DNA from: Streptomyces dioscori
Lineage (GTDB): Bacteria > Actinomycetota > Actinomycetes > Streptomycetales > Streptomycetaceae
Assembly: GCF_003024195.1 (NCBI RefSeq)
Contig: NZ_KZ679045.1
Location: 1 to 64,000 of the forward strand
DNA: 64,000 nucleotides
Direction of reading: 5' to 3'
Shown: piece by piece, positions 1-7,488 of the stretch
Numbering within the stretch: position 1 is the stretch's first letter
Layout: each line of letters opens with the position of its first letter
Position numbers and translations under genes: made by a program
The notes under the pieces: model-generated
What the model was told of the DNA's origin: nothing
Database searches by the model: none
What the model saw: only the letters and a program-made list of their open reading frames with translations

Positions 1-179
1 CCACCGATGCAGAAGAACGCGAACGACGTGACCAGGTACATCGTGCCGATCGTCTTGTGGTCCGTGGTGGTCAGCCACTTGATCACGACGTTGCCGGGCT
101 GCTTGCGCCGTACCGGCAGCTCGCTCTCGTACGAGTCTTCAGCCGCGGCGGCACCCTGAGGTTCGTTGAGGATGCTCAC
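1..179 (-). CDS. ctaD: Cytochrome c oxidase subunit I, N-terminal part only
   Basis: This is the start of the haem-copper oxidase catalytic subunit, an inner-membrane protein that reduces oxygen with electrons from cytochrome c. Only 59 codons lie in the window; the gene runs off the left edge. The visible part has a short acidic N-terminal tail, then the family hallmark TTTDHKTIGTMY before the first membrane helix. Translation starts at a GTG whose GTGA overlaps the stop codon of ctaC, so the two genes are translationally coupled and share an operon. The haem and CuB histidines are outside the window. Confidence 0.95.
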   Translation of the reverse strand, partial: MSILNEPQGAAAAEDSYESELPVRRKQPGNVVIKWLTTTDHKTIGTMYLVTSFAFFCIG

Positions 180-1135
180 AGGTTGTTCGTCTCCCGGTTC
201 TTCTCGTGGTCCGTCTGCTCGATGCCGGCCGGGACGTAACCGGTCTGACCCTTCTCGGCGAGCTCCTTGAGGTGGGCCTCGTAGCGCTCGGGAGAGACGA
301 CCTTCACGTTGAAGAGCATCCGGGAGTGGTCGACGCCGCAGAGCTCGGCGCACTTGCCCAGGAAGGTGCCCTCCTTGTTGGGGGTCACCTGGAAGGAGTT
401 GGTGTGACCCGGGATGACGTCCTGCTTCATGAGGAACGGCACCACCCAGAAGGAGTGGATGACGTCACGCGAAGTGAGGACGAAGCGGACCGTCTTGCCC
501 TTGGGGAGCCAGAGGGTCGGACCCGGGTTGAGCGTCTGCGGGTTCTTCGAGGCGGGCGTACCGACGTCGTAGACCCCGCCGGCGGCCGCCGGGAAGTCCT
601 TCTTGAAGCGATCCGGGATCGCGTCGAGATTCTTGTCGGTCTTCGCGTCACCGGTCGAGCCGTCGACGTTCTCGATGTAGTTGAAGCCCCAGCTCCACTG
701 GAAGCCGACGACGTTGACCGTGACGTCGGGCTTCTTGTCGAGACTGAGGATCTTCGACTCGTCGCGGGCTGTGAAGTAGAACAGCACCGAGACGATGATG
801 AGGGGGACCACCGTGTACAGCGCCTCGATGGGCATGTTGTACCGGGTCTGCGGGGGAACCTCGACCTTGGTGCGGCTGCGCCGGTGGAAGAACGCGCTCC
901 ACAGGATCAGGCCCCAGACCAGCACGCCCGTGGCGAGTGCTGCGGCCCACGAGCCCTGCCACAGGGAGAGGATCCGGGGAGCCTCTTCCGTGGTCGGGGT
1001 GGGCATACCAAGGCGGGGGAAGTCCTTGTATGTGCAACCGGTCGCGGTCGCCAGGACCAGACCCGCAGTCAGTGCCTGCAGCAGCTTCCGCCGCATCGGG
1101 CGCCGCGGCGAGCGGTCGGAGCCGTAGGGACTCAC
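176..1135 (-). CDS. ctaC: Cytochrome c oxidase subunit II (CuA lipoprotein)
   Basis: The 319-residue subunit takes electrons from cytochrome c through a binuclear CuA centre facing the cell exterior. A signal segment at 16-33 ends in the lipobox-like ATGC with Cys34, so it is probably lipid-modified. Two membrane helices lie near 63-83 and 102-122, followed by the cupredoxin domain. CuA ligands are visible as His227 and the motif CAELCGVDHSRM with Cys262, Cys266, His270 and Met273. It overlaps ctaD by 4 nt. A 50-residue insertion rich in Asp/Lys at about 150-205 is usual for actinobacterial CtaC. Start ATG at 1135; a second Met at residue 14 is an alternative. Confidence 0.96.
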   Translation of the reverse strand: MSPYGSDRSPRRPMRRKLLQALTAGLVLATATGCTYKDFPRLGMPTPTTEEAPRILSLWQGSWAAALATGVLVWGLILWSAFFHRRSRTKVEVPPQTRYNMPIEALYTVVPLIIVSVLFYFTARDESKILSLDKKPDVTVNVVGFQWSWGFNYIENVDGSTGDAKTDKNLDAIPDRFKKDFPAAAGGVYDVGTPASKNPQTLNPGPTLWLPKGKTVRFVLTSRDVIHSFWVVPFLMKQDVIPGHTNSFQVTPNKEGTFLGKCAELCGVDHSRMLFNVKVVSPERYEAHLKELAEKGQTGYVPAGIEQTDHEKNRETNNL

Positions 1136-1213
1136 GTAGCGCCTTCCGAGAGTCTCGCCCGCGCGGTTGGCTGCGGCCTTCTCGCTGGTCGGTCGCCGCC
1201 CTGCGTCGGGCAG

Positions 1214-1242
1214 GGGTTTGGATGTTTATGCGGACCAAACCC
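1214..1242. promoter_or_regulatory. 8-bp inverted repeat upstream of ctaC
   Basis: GGGTTTGG at 1214-1221 and CCAAACCC at 1235-1242 form a perfect inverted repeat around a 13-bp AT-rich spacer. It lies about 80-107 bp before the ctaC start and reads as a possible operator or promoter region. The spacer gives CATAAACAT on the minus strand, which could include a -10 element. The factor is unknown. Confidence 0.4.
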
Positions 1243-1520
1243 TACTGGACGCTTTTTGGGGTCGCGCGGGGAGGGTCCCCAACGCGCCGCCACTCACCCC
1301 GAAGGGGTGGAATACGGGGCTCTGCGAGGCATGTGACGGGGCGTTCGGGTGTGCGCGCGTTCCGAGGCACCATGGTCCGCCACCGACGCACGGCCGCCGC
1401 GTCCCTGCGGGACGGTTCCCCTGCGGGGCGGTCCGTCGACGACCGCGGGCACGTCGCGGCGGGCCGCGCGGTTCCCCTGCGGGACGGTTCGTCGGACGGG
1501 CGCGGGTGCGTCGTGGCTGG

Positions 1521-1594
1521 CCGCGCCGTTCCCCGCGCCCCTGAGGCCCTTGGGGGCGCGGGGAACTGCGCGGTCAGCCCCCACCGGCCCGCAG
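1521..1594. repeat. Family A intergenic hairpin (forward plus reverse core)
   Basis: A forward core variant, GCCGTTCCCCGCGCCCCT, at about 1524-1542 is followed by its reverse complement at about 1552-1571, giving a long GC-rich stem with a loop of about 10 nt, then the family flank CCCCCACCGGCCCGCAG. The rest of the 515-bp gap (1136-1650) holds the ctaC inverted repeat and a stretch at 1396-1500 with repeated GCGGGACGGTTC-like words. I see no gene there. This copy lies between divergent genes, unlike most others. Confidence 0.85.
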
Positions 1595-1650
1595 ACGACC
1601 TAACCGACCCCCCATACCCCCGCTACCCCCGCCGGAGGCCACCGCATAGC

Positions 1651-3054
1651 GTGAGCGTCGTGTCCTACTTCGACGCCGCGTCGTCCGCCCCCCTCCACCC
1701 CGTCGCCCGCCAGGCCCTGCACGCCTCGCTCGACGAAGGCTGGGCGGACCCCGCCCGCCTCTACCGCGAGGGCCGCCGCGCCAGGCTCCTCCTGGACGCC
1801 GCCCGCGAGGCCGCCGCCGAGGCGATCGGCTGCCGCCCGGACGAGCTGGTGTTCACCACGTCCGGCACCCGCGCCGTACACACGGGAATCGCCGGCGCGC
1901 TCGCCGGCCGGCACCGCGTCGGACGCCACCTGATCGTGTCCGCGGTCGAACACTCTTCGGTACTCCATTCGGCGGAGTCGCACCTCCAAGCCGGCGGAAC
2001 GGTGTCCGAAGTGCCCGTTCTGCGGACAGGCGCGGTCTCCCCCGACGCGTACGCGGACGCCCTGCGCCCCGACACCGCGCTCGCCTGCCTCCAGTCCGCC
2101 AACCACGAGGTGGGGACGCACCAGCCGGTGGTCGAGGTCGCGGAGGCGTGCCGCGGCGCGGGTGTACCGCTGCTGGTGGACGCGGCGCAGTCGCTGGCCT
2201 GGGGCCCGGTCGAAGGCGGCTGGTCCCTGCTCACGGGCAGCGCCCACAAGTGGGGCGGACCGGCGGGCGTCGGCCTCCTCGCCGTACGCAAGGGGGTGCG
2301 GTACGCGCCTCAAGGCCCCGCCGACGAGCGGGAGTCGGGGCGCGCTCCCGGCTTCGAGAACATCCCGGCCGTCGTCGCCGCCGCGGCCTCCCTGCGGGCC
2401 GTACGGGCCGAGGCCGCCGCCGAGTCGGTCCGGCTGCGCGAGCTGACGGACCGGATCCGCGCGCGGGTGCCCGAACTGGTCCCGGACGTGGAGGTGGTGG
2501 GCGATCCGGTCACCCGGCTGCCCCATCTCCTCACCTTCTCCTGTCTCTATGTCGACGGAGAGACACTGCTGCACGAGCTGGACCGCGAGGGGTTCTCGGT
2601 GTCGTCCGGATCGTCCTGCACTAGCAGCACGCTGACACCCAGCCATGTGCTGAAGGCGATGGGAGTGCTGAGCGAGGGCAATGTGCGGGTGTCGTTGCCG
2701 CTGGGCACACCGGCCGAGGAGGTGGACCGCTTCCTGGCCGTCCTGCCCGTCGCGGTCGCCGCGGTCCGCGAGAAGCTGGGCGCTCCCGGGCCGGCCGCCG
2801 TGACGGTGTCGCCCTCCGGCGCGCCGGACGCGCTCGTCGTGGACGCCCTCGGCAAGCGCTGCCCGATCCCGGTGATCGAACTCGCCAAGGTGATCACCGA
2901 GGTCCCGCTCGGTGGCACGGTCCGGGTCCTGTCGGACGACGAGGCGGCACGGCTGGACATTCCGGCGTGGTGCGAGATGCGGGGGCAGGAGTATGTGGGC
3001 GCGGAACCGGCACCCCGGGGCACGGCGTACCTGGTCCGCCGGGTGACCCTCTAG
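1651..3054 (+). CDS. Cysteine desulfurase fused to a TusA-like sulfurtransferase domain
   Basis: A fold-type-I PLP enzyme that should release sulfur from cysteine, fused to a small sulfur carrier domain. Residues 1-375 are NifS/IscS-like: His101, Asp177 and the PLP lysine in SAHKWGG (Lys200), with the persulfide loop SSGSSCTSS placing the catalytic Cys at 323. Residues about 393-467 are a TusA domain with the hallmark RCPIP (Cys404). The protein has 467 residues from the GTG at 1651; an open frame continues upstream but crosses a family A repeat, so the longer form is unlikely. The fusion suggests direct sulfur transfer from Cys323 to Cys404, for tRNA thiolation or cofactor work. The acceptor is not shown by context. 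Confidence 0.9.
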   Translation: MSVVSYFDAASSAPLHPVARQALHASLDEGWADPARLYREGRRARLLLDAAREAAAEAIGCRPDELVFTTSGTRAVHTGIAGALAGRHRVGRHLIVSAVEHSSVLHSAESHLQAGGTVSEVPVLRTGAVSPDAYADALRPDTALACLQSANHEVGTHQPVVEVAEACRGAGVPLLVDAAQSLAWGPVEGGWSLLTGSAHKWGGPAGVGLLAVRKGVRYAPQGPADERESGRAPGFENIPAVVAAAASLRAVRAEAAAESVRLRELTDRIRARVPELVPDVEVVGDPVTRLPHLLTFSCLYVDGETLLHELDREGFSVSSGSSCTSSTLTPSHVLKAMGVLSEGNVRVSLPLGTPAEEVDRFLAVLPVAVAAVREKLGAPGPAAVTVSPSGAPDALVVDALGKRCPIPVIELAKVITEVPLGGTVRVLSDDEAARLDIPAWCEMRGQEYVGAEPAPRGTAYLVRRVTL

Positions 3055-3062
3055 CGCCACCG

Positions 3063-3240
3063 CGGCCCGCCGCCGCACGAACGCCGCCGAGCTCAGGCGC
3101 CACGGCCCGCCGCCGTACGAACGCCGCCGAGCTCGGGCGCCGCGGCCCGCCGCCGTGCGGACGCCGGCGAGCTCGGGTGACGCGGCCCGTCGCCGCACGG
3201 ACGCCGGCGAGCTCGGGTAGCGCGGTACGTCGGCGACTGC
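3063..3240. repeat. Tandem 40-bp repeat, about 4.4 copies
   Basis: The word CGGCCCGC (or CGGCCCGT, CGGTACGT) recurs at 3063, 3103, 3143, 3183 and 3223, exactly every 40 bp. Each unit also carries a GAACGCCGCCGAGCTC-like or GGACGCCGGCGAGCTC-like middle. Units have diverged at scattered positions. A period of 40 does not keep a reading frame. It lies in the 3' gap between two convergent genes, just after the desulfurase stop codon. Confidence 0.85.
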
Positions 3241-3260
3241 GGGCCCGTCGTGGTCACCCG

Positions 3261-3420
3261 CGCAGTTCCCCGCGCCCCTCGGGGAGGGGCTACGCCCCAT
3301 CCCCGCCCCCGCCCCGTCAGGGGCGCGGGGAACTGCGCAATCCTTGGCCTCAAGCCCCCGAGCGCGCAGGACAGAGCGCAGCCTCACCCCCACTCCCCTC
3401 TAGGGGCGCGGGGAACTGCG
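3261..3420. repeat. Family A repeat cluster (one forward, two reverse cores)
   Basis: An exact forward core lies at 3261-3279 and exact reverse cores at 3319-3337 and 3402-3420. The first two form a stem of about 20 bp whose loop is itself a GC-rich hairpin (GGGGAGGGGC with GCCCCATCCCC). With the 40-bp tandem array this fills the 430-bp gap between the convergent desulfurase and PfkB genes. I see no gene in it. Confidence 0.9.
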
Positions 3421-3484
3421 CGGCCCGCCCCCACGCGCCCGCGGAGAACAATGCGCCCGAGGCACTCGGACCCGGGGCAGCGGC

Positions 3485-4459
3485 CTAGGCCAGATGCCCC
3501 TGGACCTGCGTCGCCGCGTCATGCCCGTACGCCTTCGTGAAGCGGTCGAGGAAGTGCGACCGCCGCAGCTGATACTCCTGCGTGCCCTTCGTCTCGATGA
3601 CCAGCGTCGCCAGCATGCACCCGACCTGCGCCGCCCGCTCGTGCCCGACCCCCCACGTCAGCCCCGACAGGAACCCAGCCCGGAAGGCGTCCCCGACCCC
3701 GGTCGGGTCGACCTTCGCCGTCTCCTCCGGACAGCCGACCTCGATCGGGTCGGACCCGACGGCCTCGATGCGCACGCCGCGCGCCCCGAGCGTGGTCACC
3801 CGGTGGCCGACCCGCGACAGGATCTCCGCGTCGCTCCAGCCGGTCTTGGACTCGATGAGCCCCTTCTCGTACTCGTTCGAGAAGAGGTACGTCGCCCCGT
3901 CGAGCAGCAGCCGGATCTCGTCGCCGTCCATCCGCGCGATCTGCTGGGAGAAGTCCGCGGCGAACGGGATCGAGCGCGTCCGGCACTCCTCGGTGTGCCG
4001 GAGCATCCCTTCGGGGTCGTCCGCGCCGATGAGGACGAGGTCGAGCCCGCCCACCCGGTCGGCGACCTTCTTGAGCTCGATGAGGCGGGCCTCGCTCATG
4101 GCACCCGTGTAGAAGGAGCCGATCTGGTTGTGGTCGGCGTCCGTGGTGCAGACGAAGCGCGCGGTGTGCAGCACCTCGGAGATCCGCACGGACTCGGTGT
4201 CGACGCCGTGCCGGTCGAGCCAGGCCCGGTACTCGTCGAAGTCGGAGCCCGCGGCCCCGACCAGGATGGGCGACGAGCCGAGCTGGCCCATGCCGAACGC
4301 GATGTTCGCGCCCACGCCGCCCCGGCGTACGTCCAGATTGTCGACCAGGAAGGAGAGGGAGACCGTGTGCAGCTGATCCGCGACCAGTTGGTCGGCGAAG
4401 CGGCCGGGGAAGGTCATGAGGTGGTCGGTGGCGATGGAGCCCGAGACAGCGATACGCAC
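3485..4459 (-). CDS. PfkB-family kinase, probably adenosine kinase-like
   Basis: A 324-residue ribokinase-fold sugar or nucleoside kinase. The glycine signature RRGGVGAN is at 45-52 and the anion-hole/catalytic motif DPTGVGDAF at 251-259, with Asp257 as catalytic base. M. tuberculosis has adenosine kinase AdoK (Rv2202c) in the same place, between ctaC and the ErpA-type gene, so adenosine is the best guess for the substrate; sequence alone does not prove it. The start is the GTG at 4459, where the sequence MRIAVSGSIATDHLM begins a normal PfkB N-terminus, with AGGAG about 12 nt upstream. The open frame extends to 4771 but that part has no family character. Confidence 0.85.
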   Translation of the reverse strand: MRIAVSGSIATDHLMTFPGRFADQLVADQLHTVSLSFLVDNLDVRRGGVGANIAFGMGQLGSSPILVGAAGSDFDEYRAWLDRHGVDTESVRISEVLHTARFVCTTDADHNQIGSFYTGAMSEARLIELKKVADRVGGLDLVLIGADDPEGMLRHTEECRTRSIPFAADFSQQIARMDGDEIRLLLDGATYLFSNEYEKGLIESKTGWSDAEILSRVGHRVTTLGARGVRIEAVGSDPIEVGCPEETAKVDPTGVGDAFRAGFLSGLTWGVGHERAAQVGCMLATLVIETKGTQEYQLRRSHFLDRFTKAYGHDAATQVQGHLA

Positions 4460-4502
4460 GGCTAGGACACACTCCTGCGAGGAGGGGGATTGACAGTTCA
4501 CG

Positions 4503-4601
4503 CTATCGGGTCGGCGTACGGCCGACGGTGGGGTCCTACTGGAGTCGTCACCGCAGTCCGCTGGAGTCCTGAGCCGTGAAGCGGGCAGAACTACCCGATA
4601 G
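4503..4601. promoter_or_regulatory. Mirrored ACCCGATAG motifs between divergent genes
   Basis: CTATCGGGT at 4503-4511 and its reverse complement ACCCGATAG at 4593-4601 point away from each other toward the PfkB gene and the 81-residue gene. Each contains a GATAG(C/T) that could serve as a -10 element on its own strand. Either these are twin promoters or two half-sites for one regulator. Confidence 0.35.
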
Positions 4602-4642
4602 TAGGGCTTTTCCGTCCGGCTTCCGGTGCATACGGTTCCGTT

Positions 4643-4888
4643 ATGACGAACCTCAAGATCCATGGCGACGCTCCGCTCGGTCTCGAAGCCCTCGCCGCCG
4701 CCGAAGGCCCCGAAGGCCCCGAAGGCGGTCTCGCTGAGCTGAGGGGCGACTGCGCGCGGATGGTCCCGCACTGGGAGGCCCCCGCCCGGATCACTGCCCG
4801 GCCGGTGTCCCCGGCACTCATCAACGGCGTGACCGTGCCGCCGGCCTCCGCCCGCCTGCTGGACGGCATGTCGGACTACGGCGACTGA
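4643..4888 (+). CDS. Small conserved-looking protein, 81 residues
   Basis: No family recognised. The protein is acidic with an Ala/Glu/Pro-rich stretch (GPEGPEGG) near residue 24 and a C-terminal half, PARITARPVSPALINGVTVPP, that looks folded or conserved rather than random. It has no membrane segment or cysteine pair. There is no Shine-Dalgarno; TACGGT at 4631-4636 lies 6 nt before the ATG, so the mRNA may be leaderless. It is divergent from the PfkB gene. The codon pattern fits real Streptomyces coding DNA, but the function is unknown. Confidence 0.6.
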   Translation: MTNLKIHGDAPLGLEALAAAEGPEGPEGGLAELRGDCARMVPHWEAPARITARPVSPALINGVTVPPASARLLDGMSDYGD

Positions 4889-5093
4889 TCACCCGGCGAA
4901 GGCGCGCGGGACGACGACGGCCCGCCGATCCCGAACCCGCTCCCCCTGAAGGGAACCGCACGCTCCCCCGCCGCGTCCCATCGCTGTCCCCCGTAAAGGG
5001 GAGGCAGGATACGACCCTGCTCTGCCCTGATCCGGCCCGGTCCGGTCGGGGGTGGGTCCCGTGGGACGACGGCGTGGCAGAAGGAGCAATGCG

Positions 5094-6665
5094 GTGGACA
5101 GCGAGCGACCCGACAACGAAGCGGCCGAAGCCGCCGACGAGGACCGGCCGCGCCGACGGCGTTCCCCGGTGGCCGTCGCCTCGGTGGCGGCCGCCGTGCT
5201 CCTCGTCGGAGGCGGCGGCGCGTACTTCGCCGCGACCGCGACCGGCGGCTCCGGAGGCAAGGACGGTTCCGGTGCGCCGCGTGGCGACGGGGACCCGCCG
5301 CTCCTGGCCCTCGACGGCTACACGGAGAGCGGTACGAGCAGTGGCAGCGCGGGCTCCGGCGGCACGGACGGTATCGCGCCCGGTGAGCCCGACCCGAACG
5401 GCGTGACCTACCGCGCCGAGGGCGACCTGCCGGACGGCCCCTCCTCCGCGGCCGTCTACCGGACCAAGGGCACGGTCACGGCCGCCGAGGTGGCGAAGCT
5501 GGCCGAGGCGCTGGGGGTGGAGGGCACCCCGAAGGCGGAGGGCGACGCCTGGAAGGTCGGCGCCACGAAGGACGGCTTCGGGGCCGGTCTGCGCGTGAGC
5601 AAGCAGGCGCCCGGTACCTGGACGTTCAGCCGATTCGCCCCCGGCACCGACAACTGCAAGGGCACCACCACGTGCGCGAACCGGAGCGGGCCCGCGGGCC
5701 GGAGCGAGAGCGCCGAGGGCGGCGCCGTGGACCCGGTGAGCGCCGCCGCCGCGAAGAAGGCCGCAGCGCCTGTCCTCAAGGCGGTCGGCCAGGACGACGC
5801 GAAGCTCGACGCCGGCCAGCTGATGGACGCCGTGCGCGTGGTGAACGCGGAGCCGAAGGTGGGCGGACTGCCGACCTACGGCTGGACGACCGGCGTGCAG
5901 ATCGGTCCGGACGGCCAGGTGGTGGGCGGCAGCGGCCAGTTGAAGGCCCCGGCGAAGACGGACACGTACCCCGTCATCGGTGCGGAGAAGACCCTCGGTC
6001 TGCTGAACGGGTCCGGGACCGGTGACGGGCGCGTGGGTATCGGCGGCTGCGCGAGCCCCGTACCGCTGAAGGAGAAGAACGAGACGCCGTGCGAGGCGTC
6101 GAGTGCGGTGCCGAAGTCCGATCCGGTCGTCGTGGAGGACGCCGTGTTCGGGCTCGCCGCGCACTTCGTGGACGGCCGGCAGGCGCTGGTGCCGTCCTGG
6201 CTCTTCGAAGTACGGCCCGCGGGGACCGACGACACGTTCACGGTCACCCATCCCGCGGTCGACCCTGAGTACCTGACGGCCCCGCAGCCGCCGAAGACCG
6301 AGCCGAGCGGCAGCGCGACCGGGCGGCCGAGCCCGCGCACCAGCGAACCCGGTGGCGGGACGAGCACGGAGCCCGAGACCCGGGACGTACGGGTCGAGGG
6401 TTACAGCGCGGACGGCAAGGAACTGACCGTGCGCTTCACCGGCGGTGTCTGCAGCGACTACTCGGCCTCGGCGGACGAGAGCGGCGGCGAGGTGACGGTC
6501 AAGGTCATCGACAAGCCGGAAAAGCCGGACAAGGTCTGCATCCTGATCGCCAAGGTCTTCCACGAGAAGATCGACCTCGACAAGCCGCTCGGGGACCGCA
6601 AGGTGGTCGGCTCGGACGGCAAGGCAGTACCCAAGGAGAAGGATCTGCCCAACCCGACCGGCTGA
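5094..6665 (+). CDS. Membrane-anchored extracytoplasmic protein of unknown function
   Basis: A 523-residue protein with a charged cytoplasmic N-terminus (DRPRRRR), one membrane helix near residues 25-46, a Gly/Ser-rich linker and a large external region. The C-terminal quarter has a Pro/Ser/Thr-rich stretch (about 400-435) and a last domain of about 90 residues that contains two cysteines. Only one helix is seen, so it is probably a type II anchored protein. No catalytic motif is recognised. The GTG at 5094 is preferred because AAGGAG lies 7 nt upstream; an in-frame GTG at 5052 is the alternative. It stands alone before a bidirectional terminator. Confidence 0.8.
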   Translation: MDSERPDNEAAEAADEDRPRRRRSPVAVASVAAAVLLVGGGGAYFAATATGGSGGKDGSGAPRGDGDPPLLALDGYTESGTSSGSAGSGGTDGIAPGEPDPNGVTYRAEGDLPDGPSSAAVYRTKGTVTAAEVAKLAEALGVEGTPKAEGDAWKVGATKDGFGAGLRVSKQAPGTWTFSRFAPGTDNCKGTTTCANRSGPAGRSESAEGGAVDPVSAAAAKKAAAPVLKAVGQDDAKLDAGQLMDAVRVVNAEPKVGGLPTYGWTTGVQIGPDGQVVGGSGQLKAPAKTDTYPVIGAEKTLGLLNGSGTGDGRVGIGGCASPVPLKEKNETPCEASSAVPKSDPVVVEDAVFGLAAHFVDGRQALVPSWLFEVRPAGTDDTFTVTHPAVDPEYLTAPQPPKTEPSGSATGRPSPRTSEPGGGTSTEPETRDVRVEGYSADGKELTVRFTGGVCSDYSASADESGGEVTVKVIDKPEKPDKVCILIAKVFHEKIDLDKPLGDRKVVGSDGKAVPKEKDLPNPTG

Positions 6666-6720
6666 CGGCCGGAGGGCCGGGCAGCACCGCGGCCCGTCGG
6701 CCCGTCGGTCCGGGAACGCG

Positions 6721-6755
6721 AAAGGCGGCGCCCTGTTGGAGGGGGCGCCGCCTTT
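6721..6755. terminator. Bidirectional hairpin terminator
   Basis: AAAGGCGGCGCCC at 6721-6733 pairs with GGGCGCCGCCTTT at 6743-6755 around a 9-nt loop. The A-run on one side and T-run on the other let it act for both the plus-strand membrane protein gene and the minus-strand erpA gene. Confidence 0.8.
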
Positions 6756-6792
6756 CGCTGTCGCCACGGCTTACGGGGCCATGGCCGGCCGA

Positions 6793-7149
6793 CTAGCTGA
6801 ACGAGTCGCCGCAGGCGCAGGAGCCCGTCGCGTTCGGGTTGTCGATCGTGAAGCCCTGCTTCTCGATGGTGTCCACGAAGTCGATGGAGGCACCGCCCAG
6901 GTACGGAGCGCTCATGCGGTCGGTGACGACCTTCACACCGCCGAAGTCCTTGACGACGTCGCCGTCGAGGGAGCGCTCGTCGAAGAAGAGCTGGTACCGC
7001 AGGCCGGAGCAGCCGCCGGGCTGGACGGCGACGCGCAGCGCCAGGTCGTCGCGGCCCTCCTGCTCCAGCAGGCCCTTGACCTTGGCCGCGGCGGCGTCCG
7101 ACAGGAGGATGCCGTCGCTCACGGTGGTGGTCTCGTCCGATACGGACAT
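6793..7149 (-). CDS. erpA: Iron-sulfur cluster insertion protein (A-type carrier)
   Basis: An A-type Fe-S carrier of 118 residues that hands clusters to apo-enzymes in the cytoplasm. The three cluster-binding cysteines are present: Cys47 in GGCSGLRY, and Cys111 and Cys113 in GSCACGDSF. Length and motifs fit ErpA/HesB. GGGAGAAGCAG just before the ATG is a good ribosome site. It is divergent from nadA, whose product needs a [4Fe-4S] cluster, and the same gene sits in this position in M. tuberculosis (Rv2204c). Confidence 0.95.
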   Translation of the reverse strand: MSVSDETTTVSDGILLSDAAAAKVKGLLEQEGRDDLALRVAVQPGGCSGLRYQLFFDERSLDGDVVKDFGGVKVVTDRMSAPYLGGASIDFVDTIEKQGFTIDNPNATGSCACGDSFS

Positions 7150-7488
7150 CTGCTTCTCTCCCGGGTTGTACGGAGACTGCTTGCCGACGGTTCCAACCGG
7201 CGGGGCCGCGGATTCATTCCGGGCCGGGCTTTGAGTCTTTGTCTTCTCTCTTCATGCTCGCACACCCGCCCGGAAGCGGAAAACGGCCTGTGGACAACGT
7301 CGATGGACGGCCGTCGGGGTCCTCACGGCGGCCTCCACGGGATTCACGTCACATGGACGCTATGGGCATCGTCAACGTGACGTGAAGCGGTTATGATAGA
7401 TAGCGTCATTTCGACGAAAAGGCGTGTCCTGCTTGATCGCTCCAGTCGGACGGTCCAAGCGAGCCGCAGAACAGAAAGGGTGCGTGTC
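7150..7488. promoter_or_regulatory. Divergent erpA/nadA promoter region
   Basis: A 339-bp gap with lower GC than its surroundings. TATGAT at 7392-7397 is a near-perfect -10 hexamer reading toward nadA, giving a leader of about 85 nt, though no good -35 is seen 16-18 bp upstream. GACGCTAT near 7356 and ATAGCGTC near 7400 form an 8-bp inverted repeat about 37 bp apart that brackets this promoter. No gene is seen. Confidence 0.45.
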
